NCBI RefSeq assembly: GCF_002223055.1
Contig: NZ_NKFL01000004.1
Coordinates: forward strand, 868,001 to 932,000
Source of the DNA: Burkholderia sp. HI2500
GTDB lineage: Bacteria; Pseudomonadota; Gammaproteobacteria; Burkholderiales; Burkholderiaceae
Direction of reading: 5' to 3'
Length of the DNA: 64,000 bases
Numbering within the stretch: the stretch's first letter is position 1; each line of letters starts with the position of its first letter. Both the position numbers and the translations under genes were made by a program. The notes beneath the pieces are model-generated. The model did no database searches and was not told the DNA's origin. It saw only the letters and a program-made list of their open reading frames with translations. Shown piece after piece: positions 19,278-33,665 of the stretch.

Positions 19278-19937
19278 ATGTTCGGCCACGCACTCGGCAT
19301 CACGGATATCTGGACCTACGTGTTCGGCGTGATCTTCATCATCCTGCTGCCGGGGCCGAACTCGATGTACGTGCTGTCGCTCGCGGCGCAGCGCGGCGTG
19401 AAGGCCGGCTATCGCGCGGCGTGCGGGGTGTTCGTCGGCGACACGGTGCTGATGGTGCTGTCCGCCGCCGGCGTCGCGTCGCTGCTGAAGGCGAACCCGC
19501 TGCTGTTCTCCGTCGTCAAGTACGGCGGCGCCGCGTATCTGCTCTACATCGGCACCGGCATGCTGCGCAGCGCGTGGCAGAAGCTGCGCGCGCCGGCGAA
19601 TGCGCCGGTCGAGGCAGCGCCCGCGGTCGATGGCGAGCGGCCGTTCCGCAAGGCGCTGATCGTGAGCCTGCTGAATCCGAAGGCGATCCTGTTCTTCATC
19701 TCGTTCTTCATCCAGTTCGTCGACCCGGCATTCCCGCATCCCGCGCTGTCGTTCGTCGTGCTCGGGGCGATCGCGCAATGCGCGAGCTTCCTGTACCTGA
19801 GCACGCTGATCTTCGCGGGTGCGCGGCTTGCCGAGCACTTCCGCCGCCGCCGCAAGCTTGCAGCAGGCGCGGCGAGCAGCGTGGGCGGCCTGTTCATCGG
19901 ATTTTCGGTGAAGCTCGCGCTCGCCACGATGAGCTGA
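19278..19937 (+). CDS. LysE/RhtB-family amino-acid exporter (LeuE-like)
   Basis: 219-aa inner-membrane exporter with six predicted membrane segments. The LysE signature [20 protein letters not shown] lies at about residues 20-40, and the second hallmark [19 protein letters not shown] at about 133-151. It is most similar in style to leucine exporter LeuE. It lies between carA and carB in what looks like one transcription unit (37 bp and 49 bp gaps), so it may be co-expressed with carbamoyl phosphate synthesis. The true substrate is unproven. Confidence 0.9.
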   Translation: MFGHALGITDIWTYVFGVIFIILLPGPNSMYVLSLAAQRGVKAGYRAACGVFVGDTVLMVLSAAGVASLLKANPLLFSVVKYGGAAYLLYIGTGMLRSAWQKLRAPANAPVEAAPAVDGERPFRKALIVSLLNPKAILFFISFFIQFVDPAFPHPALSFVVLGAIAQCASFLYLSTLIFAGARLAEHFRRRRKLAAGAASSVGGLFIGFSVKLALATMS

Positions 19938-19986
19938 GCGCAGCCGGCCGACCCACGACAACGATTACTTATTGAATTCACCAGCC

Positions 19987-23241
<3,255 letters not shown>

Positions 23242-23271
23242 GCAGTCAGTTACCTGTCGAAGCAACACGTG

Positions 23272-23333
23272 CCGCGATTAGGCGGTGTTTCCAGTGCATC
23301 GGAAACGCGCTTAATCGCGGTGATTTTTTTTAT
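23272..23333 (+). terminator. intrinsic terminator between carB and greA
   Basis: Outer stem CCGCGATTA (23272-23280) with TAATCGCGG (23312-23320), an inner stem around GTTTCC/GGAAAC, and then eight Us (23324-23331). greA starts only 27 bp beyond, so read-through past this site could also control greA. Confidence 0.82.
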
Positions 23334-23359
23334 AGCCGTTTTTAGCGATTGAGCCGTTT

Positions 23360-23836
23360 ATGAGCACCATTCCGTTGACAAAGCGTGGCGCGGAACTCCT
23401 GCGCGATGAATTGCAGCGCCTCAAGTCCGTCGAGCGGCCGGCCGTGATCAACGCGATCGCGGAGGCCCGCGCACAGGGCGACCTGTCCGAAAACGCCGAA
23501 TACGATGCCGCGAAGGAAAAGCAGGGCTTCATCGAGGGTCGTATCGCGGAACTCGAATCGAAGCTGTCGGCCGCGCAGGTCATCGATCCCACCGTGCTCG
23601 ATGCCGAAGGCCGCGTGGTTTTCGCATCGACCGTCGAACTCGAAGATCTCGAGTCGGGCGACACCGTCAAGTACCAGATCGTCGGTGACGACGAAGCCGA
23701 TATCGACCACGGCCTGATCTCGGTCAGCTCGCCGATCGCGCGCGCACTGATCGGCAAGTCCGAAGGCGACGTCGCGGCCGTGCAGGCGCCGAGCGGCGTG
23801 CGCGAGTACGAAATCATCTCGGTCAGCTACATCTGA
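23360..23836 (+). CDS. greA: transcription elongation factor GreA
   Basis: 158-aa factor that stimulates transcript cleavage in backtracked RNA polymerase. The N-terminal coiled coil carries the acidic tip signature [21 protein letters not shown] (first part, residues about 34-54), with D41/E44 at the tip, and the C-terminal FKBP-like domain ends [10 protein letters not shown]. The length equals the family norm of 158. It lies downstream of the carB terminator. Confidence 0.97.
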   Translation: MSTIPLTKRGAELLRDELQRLKSVERPAVINAIAEARAQGDLSENAEYDAAKEKQGFIEGRIAELESKLSAAQVIDPTVLDAEGRVVFASTVELEDLESGDTVKYQIVGDDEADIDHGLISVSSPIARALIGKSEGDVAAVQAPSGVREYEIISVSYI

Positions 23837-23850
23837 AGCGGGGCGACGTG

Positions 23851-24309
23851 ATGCCGCATCGCGTGTTCCGTCTGCTGTCGGCCGTGTGGGTCGGCAGCCT
23901 GCTGACGATCGGGTATGCGGTCGCGCCCGTGCTGTTCAAGACGCTGGAGCGGATGACGGCCGGTTCGGTCGCCGCCCAGCTGTTCCGTATCGAGGCGGTC
24001 CTCGGTGTCGTGTGCGGCGTGCTGCTGCTCGCGTTGTCGAACCAGCAGGTGCGGCGCGGCAGCAGCGAATATCGCCGCGTGCGCTGGATCGTCGCCGCGA
24101 TGGTCGTGTGCGTGCTGGTCGGGTATTTCGCGCTGCAGCCGTTCATGAATGCGCTGCGGGTGGCCGCGATGGACGCGGGCACCGATATCGCGAACTCGCC
24201 GTATGCGAGCCGCTTCGGGATGCTGCACGGCGTCTCGAGCGTGTTCTACCTCGTCGAGAGCGTGCTGGGGCTGATGCTGATCTGGCGTCTGCCGGCGCGC
24301 GACGCCTGA
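23851..24309 (+). CDS. DUF4149 family membrane protein
   Basis: 152-aa membrane protein with four hydrophobic segments (WVGSLLTIGYAVAPVLF, VLGVVCGVLLLALS, WIVAAMVVCVLVGYFAL, VFYLVESVLGLMLIW). The N-terminal pattern of a Trp-Val-Gly stretch and AP-LF fits DUF4149. A GTG directly upstream (23848) is an alternative start. It lies 14 bp after greA and is probably co-transcribed. The function is unknown. Confidence 0.82.
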   Translation: MPHRVFRLLSAVWVGSLLTIGYAVAPVLFKTLERMTAGSVAAQLFRIEAVLGVVCGVLLLALSNQQVRRGSSEYRRVRWIVAAMVVCVLVGYFALQPFMNALRVAAMDAGTDIANSPYASRFGMLHGVSSVFYLVESVLGLMLIWRLPARDA

Positions 24310-24316
24310 CGCGAAT

Positions 24317-24352
24317 GCCGCGCGGGCCCGGTCGAGGCCGGGCCCGCGCGGC
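24317..24352. terminator. strong GC hairpin between convergent genes
   Basis: GCCGCGCGGGCCCGG pairs with a near-perfect complement ending at 24352. It has no U-run on either side, so terminator activity is only likely, not certain. Confidence 0.4.
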
Positions 24353-24388
24353 AGGGTGGCGACACGGTGAGCCGTGCCGCCTCGATGC

Positions 24389-24916
24389 TTACTTGTCCTG
24401 GAACGGACGCTTCGTGCTGGCCTGGCGCTTCTTGGCGCGCTTCACGTTGCCGCCTGCCGTCACGCGCTCGTTGCCGCGCACCGTGACCTTGACCGGCCGC
24501 GGGCGACGCACGGGGCTCGCGTTCGGCGATACCTTGACGACCTTGACGGTGCGCGGTGCACGGCCTTTCTTGTCGTCGACGGCTTCGGCCGCGCTGGGCA
24601 CGGTGCCGGCACGACGGCCGCGAGCCGGAGCCGCTGCGGCGCCTTCGGGCTTCCAGATCACCAGCAGCTTGCCGATGTGCTGGATCGGCGCCGCGCTCAG
24701 GCGGTCGCAGATCTCGTCGTAGATCGCGATGCGCTCGTCGCGCTCGTCGCCGAACACGCGGATCTTGATCAGCTGGTGCGCGTCGAGGTGCACCTTGATT
24801 TCCTTCAGCACGGCATCGGTGAGCCCTTCGGCGCCGATCAGCACGACGGGCTTGAGCGCATGGGCCTGGGAGCGCAGCGCGGAGCGCTCGGCGGGAGAAA
24901 GCGAAAGGGCGGGCAT
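24389..24916 (-). CDS. YhbY-type RNA-binding protein (CRM domain)
   Basis: 175-aa protein. The first 95 residues form the CRM/YhbY fold (ALKPVVLIGAEGLTDAVLKEIKVHL then HQLIKIRVFGDERDER), linked in bacteria with pre-50S ribosomes. The remainder is a basic, low-complexity tail rich in Lys/Arg/Ala that E. coli YhbY lacks and that is common in betaproteobacteria. It is divergent from rlmE, another 23S rRNA factor, a conserved pairing. Confidence 0.92.
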   Translation of the reverse strand: MPALSLSPAERSALRSQAHALKPVVLIGAEGLTDAVLKEIKVHLDAHQLIKIRVFGDERDERIAIYDEICDRLSAAPIQHIGKLLVIWKPEGAAAAPARGRRAGTVPSAAEAVDDKKGRAPRTVKVVKVSPNASPVRRPRPVKVTVRGNERVTAGGNVKRAKKRQASTKRPFQDK

Positions 24917-25109
24917 GGAAATGTCGAAATCTAAATAAGGGCGCGCTGACTGAATAGCGATCGCGGGTAGTTACCGCGTCAGTCGTGCGCCGAAACCACG
25001 TAAAATCGCGGCTTGGGCCTGAAAAGGGGCCGCAGCCGCGCGAAGAAGACGCGTATTATCCGCTAAAAGCGCGGCTTCACGAAGCAATTGGCAGCAATCT
25101 CTCTCTCGA

Positions 25110-25772
25110 ATGGCAAAAAACCGCTTCAACCAGCACTGGCTGCACGACCACATCAACGACCCCTACGTCAAAATGGCGCAGCGGGAGGGCTATCGCGCGC
25201 GCGCCGCGTACAAGCTGAAGGAAATCGACGAGCAGGACAAGCTGATCCGTCCGGGCCAGGTGATCGTCGACCTCGGCGCGACGCCGGGCAGCTGGAGCCA
25301 GTATGCCCGCAACAAGCTCGCGCAGGGCAAGAAGCGTGACGCGGAGCGCGAAGGCGGCATCGACGGCACGATCGTGGCGCTCGACATCCTGCCGATGGAG
25401 CCGATCGCCGACGTCCACTTCCTGCAGGGCGACTTCCGCGAGGACGAAGTCCTTCACCAGCTCGAAGAAGTGCTCGAAGGGCGCGCGGTGGACCTTGTTA
25501 TTTCCGACATGGCCCCCAACCTCTCTGGCGTGGCCTCGGCAGACGCGGCGCGCATCGAGCATCTGTGCGATCTGGCGCTCGAATTTGCGCAGAATCATCT
25601 GAAGCCGGATGGTGCGCTGCTCGTGAAATGCTTTCACGGCAGCGGCTACAGCCAGATCGTCGAGAAATTCAAACAGCAGTTTAAGACCGTCGCGCCGCGC
25701 AAGCCGAAGGCGTCCCGCGACAAATCGTCCGAAACGTTCATTTTGGGTCGGCATCTGAAACGTCCGCGCTGA
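25110..25772 (+). CDS. rlmE: 23S rRNA (uridine-2552-2'-O)-methyltransferase
   Basis: 220-aa RrmJ/FtsJ methyltransferase acting late in 50S assembly. The SAM site is [13 protein letters not shown] (about residues 53-65), and the catalytic tetrad K-D-K-E is recognisable: K in AAYKLKEI, D in [10 protein letters not shown] in LLVKCFHG and E in [11 protein letters not shown] 25110 gives [20 protein letters not shown], the usual start. ftsH follows after 166 bp, the arrangement seen across proteobacteria. Confidence 0.97.
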   Translation: MAKNRFNQHWLHDHINDPYVKMAQREGYRARAAYKLKEIDEQDKLIRPGQVIVDLGATPGSWSQYARNKLAQGKKRDAEREGGIDGTIVALDILPMEPIADVHFLQGDFREDEVLHQLEEVLEGRAVDLVISDMAPNLSGVASADAARIEHLCDLALEFAQNHLKPDGALLVKCFHGSGYSQIVEKFKQQFKTVAPRKPKASRDKSSETFILGRHLKRPR

Positions 25773-25938
25773 CGCGCAGCGAGGTGCCGCAAACGGGCTC
25801 CGGCCCTTGCCAGACAAGCGAAGCGCTATCGCGGCGGTTGTCAATGCTTATGGCGAGGGTGGTCGGACTGGATTAGAATGACCGAGGGGCGCCGCAAGGA
25901 AAATGTAGGCGCTCGTCTACGAGTGAAGGAGTGGTGCT

Positions 25939-27837
25939 TTGAACAACAATATGTTTTCGAAGGCAGCGGTGTGGCTGGTGATCGCACTGGTGCTGTTTAC
26001 GGTGTTCAAGCAGTTCGACAAGCCCCGCGTCCAGGAAGGCGTGTCCTATTCGCAGTTCATGGACGACGCCAAGAACGGCAAGGTCAAGAACGTCATCGTT
26101 CAGGGGCGCAACCTCACCGTCACTCCGGCTGATGGCCAGAAATACCAGATCGTGTCGCCCGGCGACATCTGGATGGTTGGCGATCTGATGAAGTACGGCG
26201 TGCAGGTCAGCGGCAAGGCCGACGACGAGCCGAACGCGCTGATGTCCGCGCTGTACTACCTCGGGCCGACGATCCTGATCATCGTGTTCTGGTTCTACAT
26301 GATGAGGCAGATGCAGGGGGGCGGCAAAGGCGGCGCATTCTCGTTCGGGAAATCGCGCGCGCGGCTGATCGACGAGAACAACAACGCGGTGAACTTCTCC
26401 GACGTCGCGGGCTGCGACGAAGCGAAGGAGGAAGTGTCCGAACTCGTCGACTTCCTGCGCGATCCGCAGAAATTCCAGAAGCTGGGCGGGCGCATTCCGC
26501 GCGGCGTGCTGCTCGTCGGCCCTCCGGGTACCGGCAAGACGCTGCTGGCCCGCGCGATCGCGGGTGAAGCGAAGGTGCCGTTCTTCAGCATCTCGGGTTC
26601 GGACTTCGTCGAAATGTTCGTCGGTGTCGGCGCGGCGCGTGTGCGCGACATGTTCGAGCAGGCGAAGAAGCATGCACCGTGTATCGTGTTCATCGACGAA
26701 ATCGACGCGGTCGGCCGTCATCGCGGCGCCGGCATGGGCGGCGGCAACGACGAGCGCGAACAGACGCTGAACCAGATGCTCGTCGAGATGGACGGCTTCG
26801 AGGCGAACTCGGGCGTGATCGTGATCGCCGCAACCAACCGTTCCGACGTGCTCGACAAGGCGCTGCTGCGTCCGGGCCGTTTCGACCGCCAGGTCTACGT
26901 CGGTCTGCCGGACATCCGCGGCCGCGAACAGATCATGCGCGTGCACCTGCGCAAGGTGCCGATCGCGAACGACGTCGACGCGGCAGTCATCGCACGCGGC
27001 ACGCCGGGCTTCTCGGGCGCCGATCTCGCGAACCTCGTGAACGAGGCTGCGCTGTTCGCCGCACGTCGCGGCAAGCGCATCGTCGAGATGCAGGATTTCG
27101 AAGACGCGAAGGACAAGATCTTCATGGGTCCGGAGCGCAAGTCGGCCGTGATCCGCGAAGAAGCGAAGCGTGCGACCGCTTATCACGAGTCGGGCCACGC
27201 GGTGATCGCGAAGCTGCTGCCGAAGGCGGACCCCGTGCACAAGGTCACGATCATCCCGCGCGGTCGCGCGCTGGGTGTCACGTGGCAGTTGCCGGAGCAT
27301 GACAACGAAACGTACTCGAAGGACTACCTGATGGACCGCCTTGCGATCCTGTTCGGTGGCCGGGTGGCGGAAGAGCTGTTCATGAACCTGGTCAGCACCG
27401 GCGCATCGGACGACTTCAACAAGGCAACGCAGACGGCGCGTGCGATGGTGGCCCGTTTCGGCATGACCGACGCGCTCGGGCCGATGGTCTACGTCGACGA
27501 TGAGAACGATGCATCGCCGTTCGGCCGCGGCTTCACGCGCACGATCTCGGAAGCGACGCAGCAGAAGGTCGATTCGGAAATCCGCCGTGTGCTCGACGAA
27601 CAGTACGGCCTTGCGCGCCGCCTGCTCGAAGAGAACCGCGACAAGGTCGAAGCGATGACCGCCGCGCTGATGGAGTGGGAGACGATCGATGCCGATCAGA
27701 TCAACGACATCATGGAAGGCCGTCCGCCGCGCTCCCCGAAGAGCTCGCCGGCTGTCGGCGGCGATTCGTCGGGCGGTGGCAGCAGCGCCGAGGTGAAGCC
27801 CGCCAACGCGCCGGCGCCTGCTTCGCCGGCGGCATAA
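25939..27837 (+). CDS. ftsH: ATP-dependent zinc metalloprotease FtsH
   Basis: 632-aa membrane-anchored AAA+ protease that degrades misfolded membrane proteins and short-lived regulators. It has two N-terminal membrane segments (about residues 6-22 and 97-115), Walker A GPPGTGKT (194-201), Walker [13 protein letters not shown], the SRH region with [19 protein letters not shown], and zinc site HESGH (H416-H420). Start is TTG 25939 ([12 protein letters not shown]), 7 nt after AAGGAG; the ATG at 25951 would shorten it by four residues. The C-terminal tail is Ser/Gly/Ala/Pro rich. Confidence 0.97.
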   Translation: MNNNMFSKAAVWLVIALVLFTVFKQFDKPRVQEGVSYSQFMDDAKNGKVKNVIVQGRNLTVTPADGQKYQIVSPGDIWMVGDLMKYGVQVSGKADDEPNALMSALYYLGPTILIIVFWFYMMRQMQGGGKGGAFSFGKSRARLIDENNNAVNFSDVAGCDEAKEEVSELVDFLRDPQKFQKLGGRIPRGVLLVGPPGTGKTLLARAIAGEAKVPFFSISGSDFVEMFVGVGAARVRDMFEQAKKHAPCIVFIDEIDAVGRHRGAGMGGGNDEREQTLNQMLVEMDGFEANSGVIVIAATNRSDVLDKALLRPGRFDRQVYVGLPDIRGREQIMRVHLRKVPIANDVDAAVIARGTPGFSGADLANLVNEAALFAARRGKRIVEMQDFEDAKDKIFMGPERKSAVIREEAKRATAYHESGHAVIAKLLPKADPVHKVTIIPRGRALGVTWQLPEHDNETYSKDYLMDRLAILFGGRVAEELFMNLVSTGASDDFNKATQTARAMVARFGMTDALGPMVYVDDENDASPFGRGFTRTISEATQQKVDSEIRRVLDEQYGLARRLLEENRDKVEAMTAALMEWETIDADQINDIMEGRPPRSPKSSPAVGGDSSGGGSSAEVKPANAPAPASPAA

Positions 27838-27913
27838 TCTCCGCTTTAGCGCCGTTCACGGGCTGGTGTGGCTTCACACCGGCCCGTTTTGCATTCATTC
27901 ACGCCAGTTGCTC

Positions 27914-28807
27914 GTGTCCGATTCCGCTGTTTCCCCATTCATTCCCGCGCCACTCCGGTGCGGCCGCTTCGAACTGACGTTCGAACGCCCGCTCGTGATG
28001 GGCATCCTCAACGCCACGCCTGATTCGTTCTCCGACGGCGGCCGCTTCCTCGCGCGCGACGATGCGCTGCGCCAGGCCGAGCGGATGATTGCCGAAGGCG
28101 TCGACCTTCTCGATATCGGCGGCGAATCGACGCGCCCCGGCGCGCCGCCCGTGCCGCTTGACGAGGAGCTTGCACGCGTGATCCCGCTCGTCGAAGCGCT
28201 GCGGCCGCTGAACGTGCCGCTGTCGATCGATACCTACAAGCCGGCCGTGATGCGTGCGGCGCTGGCTGCCGGCGCCGACCTGATCAACGACATCTGGGGG
28301 TTCCGCCAGCCGGGCGCGATCGACGCGGTGCGCGACGGCAACTGCGGGCTGTGTGCGATGCACATGCTTGGTGAGCCACAGACGATGCAGGTCGGCGAAC
28401 CCGATTACGGCGACGTCGTGACCGACGTGCGCGATTTTCTCGCCGAGCGCGCGCAGGCGCTGCGCGATGCGGGGATTGCGCCGGAGCGGATCTGCGTCGA
28501 TCCCGGCTTCGGATTCGGCAAGGCGGTTGTCGACGACAACTATGCGTTGCTGGCCGCGTTGCCGGACACGGCACCCGTGCGGCCCGACGGCCGCGCGTAC
28601 CCGATACTCGCGGGCATGTCGCGCAAGTCGATGCTCGGCGCGGTGATCGGCGGCAAGCCGCCGATGGAGCGCGTCGCGGCGAGCGTGGCGGCCGCGGTGT
28701 GCGCGGTCGAGCGTGGGGCGGCGATCGTGCGCGTGCACGACGTCGCGGCAACGGTCGACGCGCTGAAAATCTGGGTTGCCGTGCGCGAAGCCGCGCGGCA
28801 ACGATAA
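27914..28807 (+). CDS. folP: dihydropteroate synthase
   Basis: 297-aa TIM-barrel enzyme joining p-aminobenzoate to the pterin pyrophosphate in folate synthesis; the target of sulfonamides. Signatures: [27 protein letters not shown], the SIDTYKPAV strand and DPGFGFGK near residue 198. GTG 27914 ([19 protein letters not shown]) is preferred over an in-frame ATG at 27866 that lacks a ribosome site. glmM follows after 28 bp, the same folP-glmM order as E. coli. Confidence 0.95.
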   Translation: MSDSAVSPFIPAPLRCGRFELTFERPLVMGILNATPDSFSDGGRFLARDDALRQAERMIAEGVDLLDIGGESTRPGAPPVPLDEELARVIPLVEALRPLNVPLSIDTYKPAVMRAALAAGADLINDIWGFRQPGAIDAVRDGNCGLCAMHMLGEPQTMQVGEPDYGDVVTDVRDFLAERAQALRDAGIAPERICVDPGFGFGKAVVDDNYALLAALPDTAPVRPDGRAYPILAGMSRKSMLGAVIGGKPPMERVAASVAAAVCAVERGAAIVRVHDVAATVDALKIWVAVREAARQR

Positions 28808-28835
28808 GTCAGAAGACGAAGGAGGAAGATTCACC

Positions 28836-30191
28836 ATGGGACGTCGATATTTCGGCACGGACGGCATTCGCGGCACGGTGGGCGAGGCGCCCATCACGCC
28901 GGATTTCGTGTTGCGTCTCGGCTACGCAGCCGGCAAGGTACTGGCCAGCTCGGCCGATGTCGCGGCAGGCTCGCGCCCGACCGTGCTGATCGGCAAGGAC
29001 ACGCGCGTGTCGGGCTACATGCTCGAAGCCGCGCTCGAGGCCGGGTTCTCGGCGGCCGGCGTCGACGTGATGCTGGCCGGCCCGATGCCGACGCCGGGCG
29101 TCGCGTACCTGACGCGCGCGCTGCGCCTGTCGGCGGGCGTCGTGATCAGTGCATCGCACAACCCCTATCACGACAACGGGATCAAGTTCTTCTCCGCCGA
29201 CGGCAACAAGCTGCCGGACGACACCGAAGCCGAGATCGAAGCGTGGCTCGACAAGCCGCTCGAGTGCGCATCGTCCGACGGTCTCGGCAAGGCGCGCCGC
29301 CTTGACGACGCGGCCGGCCGCTACATCGAGTTCTGCAAGAGCACGTTCCCTGCCGCATTCAACCTGCGCGGGCTGAAGCTCGTGATCGACTGCGCGCACG
29401 GCGCCGCGTACCAGATCGCGCCGCACGTGTTCCACGAGCTCGGCGCGGACGTGATCCCGATCGGTGTCGCACCGAACGGCTTCAACATCAACGATGGTGT
29501 CGGTGCGACCGCGCCGGACGCGCTGGTGCGCGCGGTGCGTGCGAACCACGCCGATCTCGGGATTGCGCTCGACGGCGATGCGGACCGCCTGCAAGTGGTC
29601 GACTCGACCGGTCGCCTGTACAACGGCGACGAGCTGCTCTACGTGCTCGTGAAGGACCGGATCGCGACCGACGGCAAGGTCGAAGGCGCGGTCGGCACGC
29701 TGATGACGAACCTCGCGGTCGAAGTCGCGCTGCAGCGTGAGGGCGTGAAGTTCGTCCGCGCGGCGGTCGGCGATCGCTACGTGCTCGAGCAGTTGCGCGA
29801 ACACGGCTGGCAGCTCGGCGCGGAAGGGTCGGGCCACATCCTGTCGCTCGATCGCCACTCGACCGGCGACGGCATCGTGTCGGCGCTGCTCGTGCTGGCC
29901 GCGCTGAAGCGCAGCGGCAAGACCCTCGCGCAGATGCTCGACGGCGTCACGCTGTTCCCGCAGAAGCTGATCAACGTGCGGATGAAGCCGGGTGCCGACT
30001 GGAAGGGCAGCACGTCGATTCGCGCCGCGATCGACGCAGCCGAAGCCGCGCTCGCCGGCAGCGGCCGCGTGCTGATCCGCGCATCGGGCACGGAGCCCGT
30101 GCTGCGCGTGATGGTCGAGGCGCAGCAGGCCGCCGACGCGGTGCGCCATGCGGAGACGATCGCCGACGCGGTGCGCGCGGCGACGACCTGA
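28836..30191 (+). CDS. glmM: phosphoglucosamine mutase
   Basis: 451-aa mutase interconverting glucosamine-6-P and glucosamine-1-P for peptidoglycan and LPS precursors. Phosphoserine S107 lies in [12 protein letters not shown], the metal loop is DGDADR (about residues 247-252), the sugar-binding loop is GEGSGH-like (AEGSGHIL, about 330) and the phosphate loop is [12 protein letters not shown] near the C-terminus. ATG 28836 follows AGGAGGAAG by 7 nt, a very strong ribosome site. Confidence 0.97.
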   Translation: MGRRYFGTDGIRGTVGEAPITPDFVLRLGYAAGKVLASSADVAAGSRPTVLIGKDTRVSGYMLEAALEAGFSAAGVDVMLAGPMPTPGVAYLTRALRLSAGVVISASHNPYHDNGIKFFSADGNKLPDDTEAEIEAWLDKPLECASSDGLGKARRLDDAAGRYIEFCKSTFPAAFNLRGLKLVIDCAHGAAYQIAPHVFHELGADVIPIGVAPNGFNINDGVGATAPDALVRAVRANHADLGIALDGDADRLQVVDSTGRLYNGDELLYVLVKDRIATDGKVEGAVGTLMTNLAVEVALQREGVKFVRAAVGDRYVLEQLREHGWQLGAEGSGHILSLDRHSTGDGIVSALLVLAALKRSGKTLAQMLDGVTLFPQKLINVRMKPGADWKGSTSIRAAIDAAEAALAGSGRVLIRASGTEPVLRVMVEAQQAADAVRHAETIADAVRAATT

Positions 30192-30249
30192 CGCGCGGGC
30201 CCGGCGCGTCAGGTCAAACACCTGCGCGCCGGTGTTCCGGTGAACCCGC

Positions 30250-30278
30250 ACACGGCGCCTTCGGGGCGCCGTGTTTTC
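30250..30278 (+). terminator. intrinsic terminator after glmM
   Basis: 10-bp stem ACACGGCGCC (30250-30259) with GGCGCCGTGT (30265-30274), followed by a short U-run. Confidence 0.85.
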
Positions 30279-30539
30279 GTCAGACGCAAAGGTTTGCGAT
30301 ACCTATAGAGAGAAGGGCGCGTCGCCCCCGCAATCCAGGGTCGAAAAATCGTCAGACCCCTGATATCGGGGCAGCCGCAAGCGGGGGCTTTCCATGGCGC
30401 GGACACCGCGCTACGATCCGCTCGCACCGATGTAAGACGGGAAATCTCCGTCCCTTCCAGGCAGGCAATTCTTGCCGCCGCCACCGTTCCGGCGCCGCCC
30501 GGGCGCCGCGCCCGCCGCACCCGATACTCCCTTTCAACC

Positions 30540-30588
30540 AGTCATGTTACTGTCACGCCAGTTTCATCGATTGTCACATTACCGTCAT
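30540..30588 (+). promoter_or_regulatory. PhoB-binding Pho box array upstream of pstS
   Basis: Two standard 18-bp Pho boxes, CTGTCAC-GCCA-GTTTCAT (30550-30567) and TTGTCAC-ATTA-CCGTCAT (30571-30588), preceded by a further half-site AGTCATG at 30540. TCAT/TCAC cores recur every 10-11 bp (30542, 30553, 30564, 30574, 30585), the helical spacing expected for PhoB dimers. The -10 is probably TAACCT near 30599. This predicts phosphate-starvation control of the pst-pho operon by the PhoB encoded downstream. Confidence 0.85.
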
Positions 30589-30644
30589 GAGGAGCCCCTA
30601 ACCTTCGCGGTGCCGTAGTCATCCGCTCACACACTGGAGGTCTC

Positions 30645-31679
30645 ATGAAATTGATGCAAACCGCGATTGCCGGCCTGGCTGGCGCGCTTTTCGCCGTCGC
30701 CGCCCACGCTGCCGACATCACGGGCGCAGGCAGCACGTTCGCGATGCCGATCTATACGAAATGGGCTGCTGACTACCAGCAGACCGGCGGCGCGAAGGTC
30801 AACTACCAAGGTATCGGCTCGTCGGGCGGCCTGAAGCAGATCGTCGCGAAGACGGTCGATTTTGCCGGTTCGGACGCTCCGCTGAAGGATGACGAGCTCG
30901 CGAAGGAAGGCCTGTTCCAGTTCCCGACGGTGGTCGGCGGCGTGGTGCCGGTCATCAACGTGCCGGGCGTGAAGCCGGGCGAACTGACGCTGTCGGGCCC
31001 GGTGCTCGGCGACATCTACCTCGGCAAGATCAAGAAGTGGAACGACCCGGCGATCGCCGCGCTGAACCCGAAGGTCAAGCTGCCGGACACGGACATCGCC
31101 GTGGTTCGCCGCGCTGACGGCTCGGGCACGAGCTTCATCTGGACGAACTACCTGTCGAAGGTCAACGACGAGTGGAAGTCGAAGGTCGGCGAAGGCACGA
31201 CGGTCAACTGGCCGACGGGCACGGGCGGCAAGGGCAACGACGGCGTCGCAGCGTTCGTGCAGCGCCTGCCGGGCGCAGTCGGCTACGTCGAATGGGCGTA
31301 CGCGAAGAAGAACAACATGGTCTACACGGCCCTGAAGAACTCGACGGGCACGGTGGTCGAGCCGAAGACGGAAACGTTCAAGGCCGCTGCTGCCGGCGCG
31401 AACTGGTCGAAGTCGTTCTACCAGATCCTGACGAACCAGCCGGGCAAGGAAGCATGGCCGGTCGTCGGCGCGACGTTCGTGCTGCTGCACGCGAAGCAAG
31501 ACAAGCCGGAGCAGGGCGTGGAAACGCTGAAGTTCTTCAGCTGGGCGTTCAAGAACGGCGAGAAGGCTGCTGACAGCCTCGACTACATCTCGCTGCCGCC
31601 GGCAGTCGAAGCGGAAATCCGCAAGCAGTGGAAGGTCAAGGTGACGGACGCTTCGGGCAAGCCGGTCGCCGCCGAGTAA
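30645..31679 (+). CDS. pstS: phosphate ABC transporter, periplasmic binding protein
   Basis: 344-aa periplasmic phosphate receptor for the PstSCAB importer. The signal peptide is [22 protein letters not shown] with cleavage before [10 protein letters not shown]. Phosphate ligands are in [16 protein letters not shown], the FAGSDAPL strand and [14 protein letters not shown] lies 8 nt before the ATG. It is the first gene of pstS-pstC-pstA-pstB-phoU-phoB-phoR. Confidence 0.98.
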   Translation: MKLMQTAIAGLAGALFAVAAHAADITGAGSTFAMPIYTKWAADYQQTGGAKVNYQGIGSSGGLKQIVAKTVDFAGSDAPLKDDELAKEGLFQFPTVVGGVVPVINVPGVKPGELTLSGPVLGDIYLGKIKKWNDPAIAALNPKVKLPDTDIAVVRRADGSGTSFIWTNYLSKVNDEWKSKVGEGTTVNWPTGTGGKGNDGVAAFVQRLPGAVGYVEWAYAKKNNMVYTALKNSTGTVVEPKTETFKAAAAGANWSKSFYQILTNQPGKEAWPVVGATFVLLHAKQDKPEQGVETLKFFSWAFKNGEKAADSLDYISLPPAVEAEIRKQWKVKVTDASGKPVAAE

Positions 31680-31773
31680 GCATTGCAGCGGTTCGCTGCC
31701 CGGCCGTGCCGGTCGGGCAGTGTGTGCGGTGAAGCCGGGCGTTACGGCGCCCGGCAATCAAAAGCAGGCACCC

Positions 31774-32760
31774 ATGTCTGATATTTCCTATACGTCCTCA
31801 CGGTCCGCCGACGTTGCGCAGCAACGCGCGCCGAGCCGCCTCGGGGATGTCGTATTCGGCGGTCTCGCACGGCTTGCCGCCATCGTGACCCTGCTGCTGC
31901 TCGGCGGGATCATCGTTTCCCTGATCATCGCGTCGATGCCGACCATCCAGAAGTTCGGCATCGGCTTCCTGTGGCAATCCGAGTGGGATCCCAACTCGGA
32001 CATCTACGGCGCGCTCGTGCCGATCTACGGCACGATCGTGACGTCGGTCATCGCGCTCGTCATCGCGGTGCCGGTCAGCTTCGGCATTGCGCTGTTCCTC
32101 ACCGAGCTGTCGCCCGTGTGGCTGCGCCGCCCGCTCGGCATCGCGATCGAGCTGCTCGCCGCGATTCCGTCGATCGTGTACGGCATGTGGGGCCTGCTCG
32201 TGTTCGCGCCGATCTTCGCGGAATATTTCCAGAAGCCGATCGGCCGCCTGTTCAAGGACGTGTGGGTGCTCGGCCCGCTGACCGCCGGCCCGCCGATCGG
32301 TATCGGCATCCTGGCCGCCGGCGTGATCCTCGCGATCATGATCATCCCGTACATCGCATCGGTGATGCGTGACGTGTTCGAGGTCACGCCCGTGCTGCTG
32401 AAGGAGTCGGCGTACGGGATCGGCTGCACGACCTGGGAAGTGATGTGGAAGGTCGTGCTGCCCTACACGAAGACCGGCGTGATCGGCGGCGTGATGCTCG
32501 GCCTCGGCCGCGCGCTCGGCGAGACGATGGCCGTGACCTTCGTGATCGGCAACACGAACCTGCTCGACAGCGTGTCGCTGTTCGCGCCGGGCAACAGCAT
32601 TACGTCGGCACTCGCGAACGAATTCGCGGAAGCGCAGCCGGGCCTGCATACGTCCGCGCTGATGGAGCTGGGCCTGATCCTGTTCGTGATCACGTTCATC
32701 GTGCTGACCATCTCCAAACTGCTGCTGCTTCGTCTCGAGAAGGGAGAGGGCAAGAAATGA
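31774..32760 (+). CDS. pstC: phosphate ABC transporter permease PstC
   Basis: 328-aa inner-membrane permease with about six membrane segments and the EAA-type loop [20 protein letters not shown] that contacts PstB. I use ATG 31774 ([14 protein letters not shown]); an upstream in-frame start at 31720 lacks a ribosome site. The gene starts 94 bp after pstS, and its stop overlaps the pstA start. Confidence 0.97.
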   Translation: MSDISYTSSRSADVAQQRAPSRLGDVVFGGLARLAAIVTLLLLGGIIVSLIIASMPTIQKFGIGFLWQSEWDPNSDIYGALVPIYGTIVTSVIALVIAVPVSFGIALFLTELSPVWLRRPLGIAIELLAAIPSIVYGMWGLLVFAPIFAEYFQKPIGRLFKDVWVLGPLTAGPPIGIGILAAGVILAIMIIPYIASVMRDVFEVTPVLLKESAYGIGCTTWEVMWKVVLPYTKTGVIGGVMLGLGRALGETMAVTFVIGNTNLLDSVSLFAPGNSITSALANEFAEAQPGLHTSALMELGLILFVITFIVLTISKLLLLRLEKGEGKK

Positions 32761-33650
32761 GCGAGCCCATCATGAATTTCCCGGGTCCGGACGGCGCCGT
32801 GCTCGACGCGATGCGCAACCGCCTGCAGCGCAAGCGCAAGGCCATCAACGCGATCGCGCTCGCCGCGTCGCTCGGTGCGATGGCATTCGGCCTCTTGTGG
32901 CTCGTGTGGATTCTCTACACGACGGTGCATCTCGGCGTCGGCGGCCTGTCGCTGCAACTGTTCACGGAATCGACGCCGGCCCCGAACACGGAAGGCGGCG
33001 GTCTAGCGAACGCGATCGTCGGCAGCTTGCTGCTGTGCGGTTTCGGCACGCTGGTCGGCACGCCGATCGGCATCCTGGCGGGCGTCTATCTCGCCGAATA
33101 CGGCCAGAAGAACCTGCTGGCGAGCACGATCCGCTTCATCAACGACATCCTGCTGTCCGCGCCGTCGATCGTCATCGGCCTGTTCGTGTACGCGATCGTC
33201 GTTGCAAAGTCGGGGCGCTTCTCAGGCTGGGCCGGCGTGATCGCGCTCGCGCTGCTGCAGATTCCGATCGTGATCCGCACGACCGAGAACATGCTGAAGC
33301 TCGTGCCGAACGCACTGCGCGAAGCGGCCTTCGCACTGGGCACGCCGAAGTGGCGCATGGTGCTGAAGATCACGCTGCGCGCGTCGGTCGGCGGGATCAT
33401 CACGGGCGTGCTGCTCGCCGTCGCGCGGATCGCCGGCGAAACGGCGCCGCTGCTGTTCACCGCGCTGTCGAACCAGTTCTTCTCGGTCGACATGAGCCAG
33501 CCGATGGCGAACCTGCCCGTCACGATCTACAAGTTCGCGATGAGCCCGTTCGCGGAATGGCAGTCGCTCGCATGGGCGGGCGTGTTCCTGATCACGCTCG
33601 GGGTGCTTGGACTCAACATCCTGGCGCGCTCGATCTTCTCGAAAAAGTAA
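32757..33650 (+). CDS. pstA: phosphate ABC transporter permease PstA
   Basis: 297-aa permease partner of PstC with about six membrane segments; the ATPase-contact loop is [23 protein letters not shown] 32757 overlaps the pstC stop (ATGA) and GGAGAGGG lies just upstream, so translation is coupled. The family length is close to 296. Confidence 0.97.
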   Translation: MSEPIMNFPGPDGAVLDAMRNRLQRKRKAINAIALAASLGAMAFGLLWLVWILYTTVHLGVGGLSLQLFTESTPAPNTEGGGLANAIVGSLLLCGFGTLVGTPIGILAGVYLAEYGQKNLLASTIRFINDILLSAPSIVIGLFVYAIVVAKSGRFSGWAGVIALALLQIPIVIRTTENMLKLVPNALREAAFALGTPKWRMVLKITLRASVGGIITGVLLAVARIAGETAPLLFTALSNQFFSVDMSQPMANLPVTIYKFAMSPFAEWQSLAWAGVFLITLGVLGLNILARSIFSKK

Positions 33651-33665
33651 CGGCGGAGCAATCCG

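Larger units (their letters stand above)
30192..30644. other. 453-bp stretch between glmM and pstS
   Basis: Holds the glmM terminator at 30250-30278, about 260 bp without visible genes, and the Pho box array at 30540-30588. I find no small ORF with a ribosome site and no recognisable ncRNA in the middle part. Confidence 0.6.
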
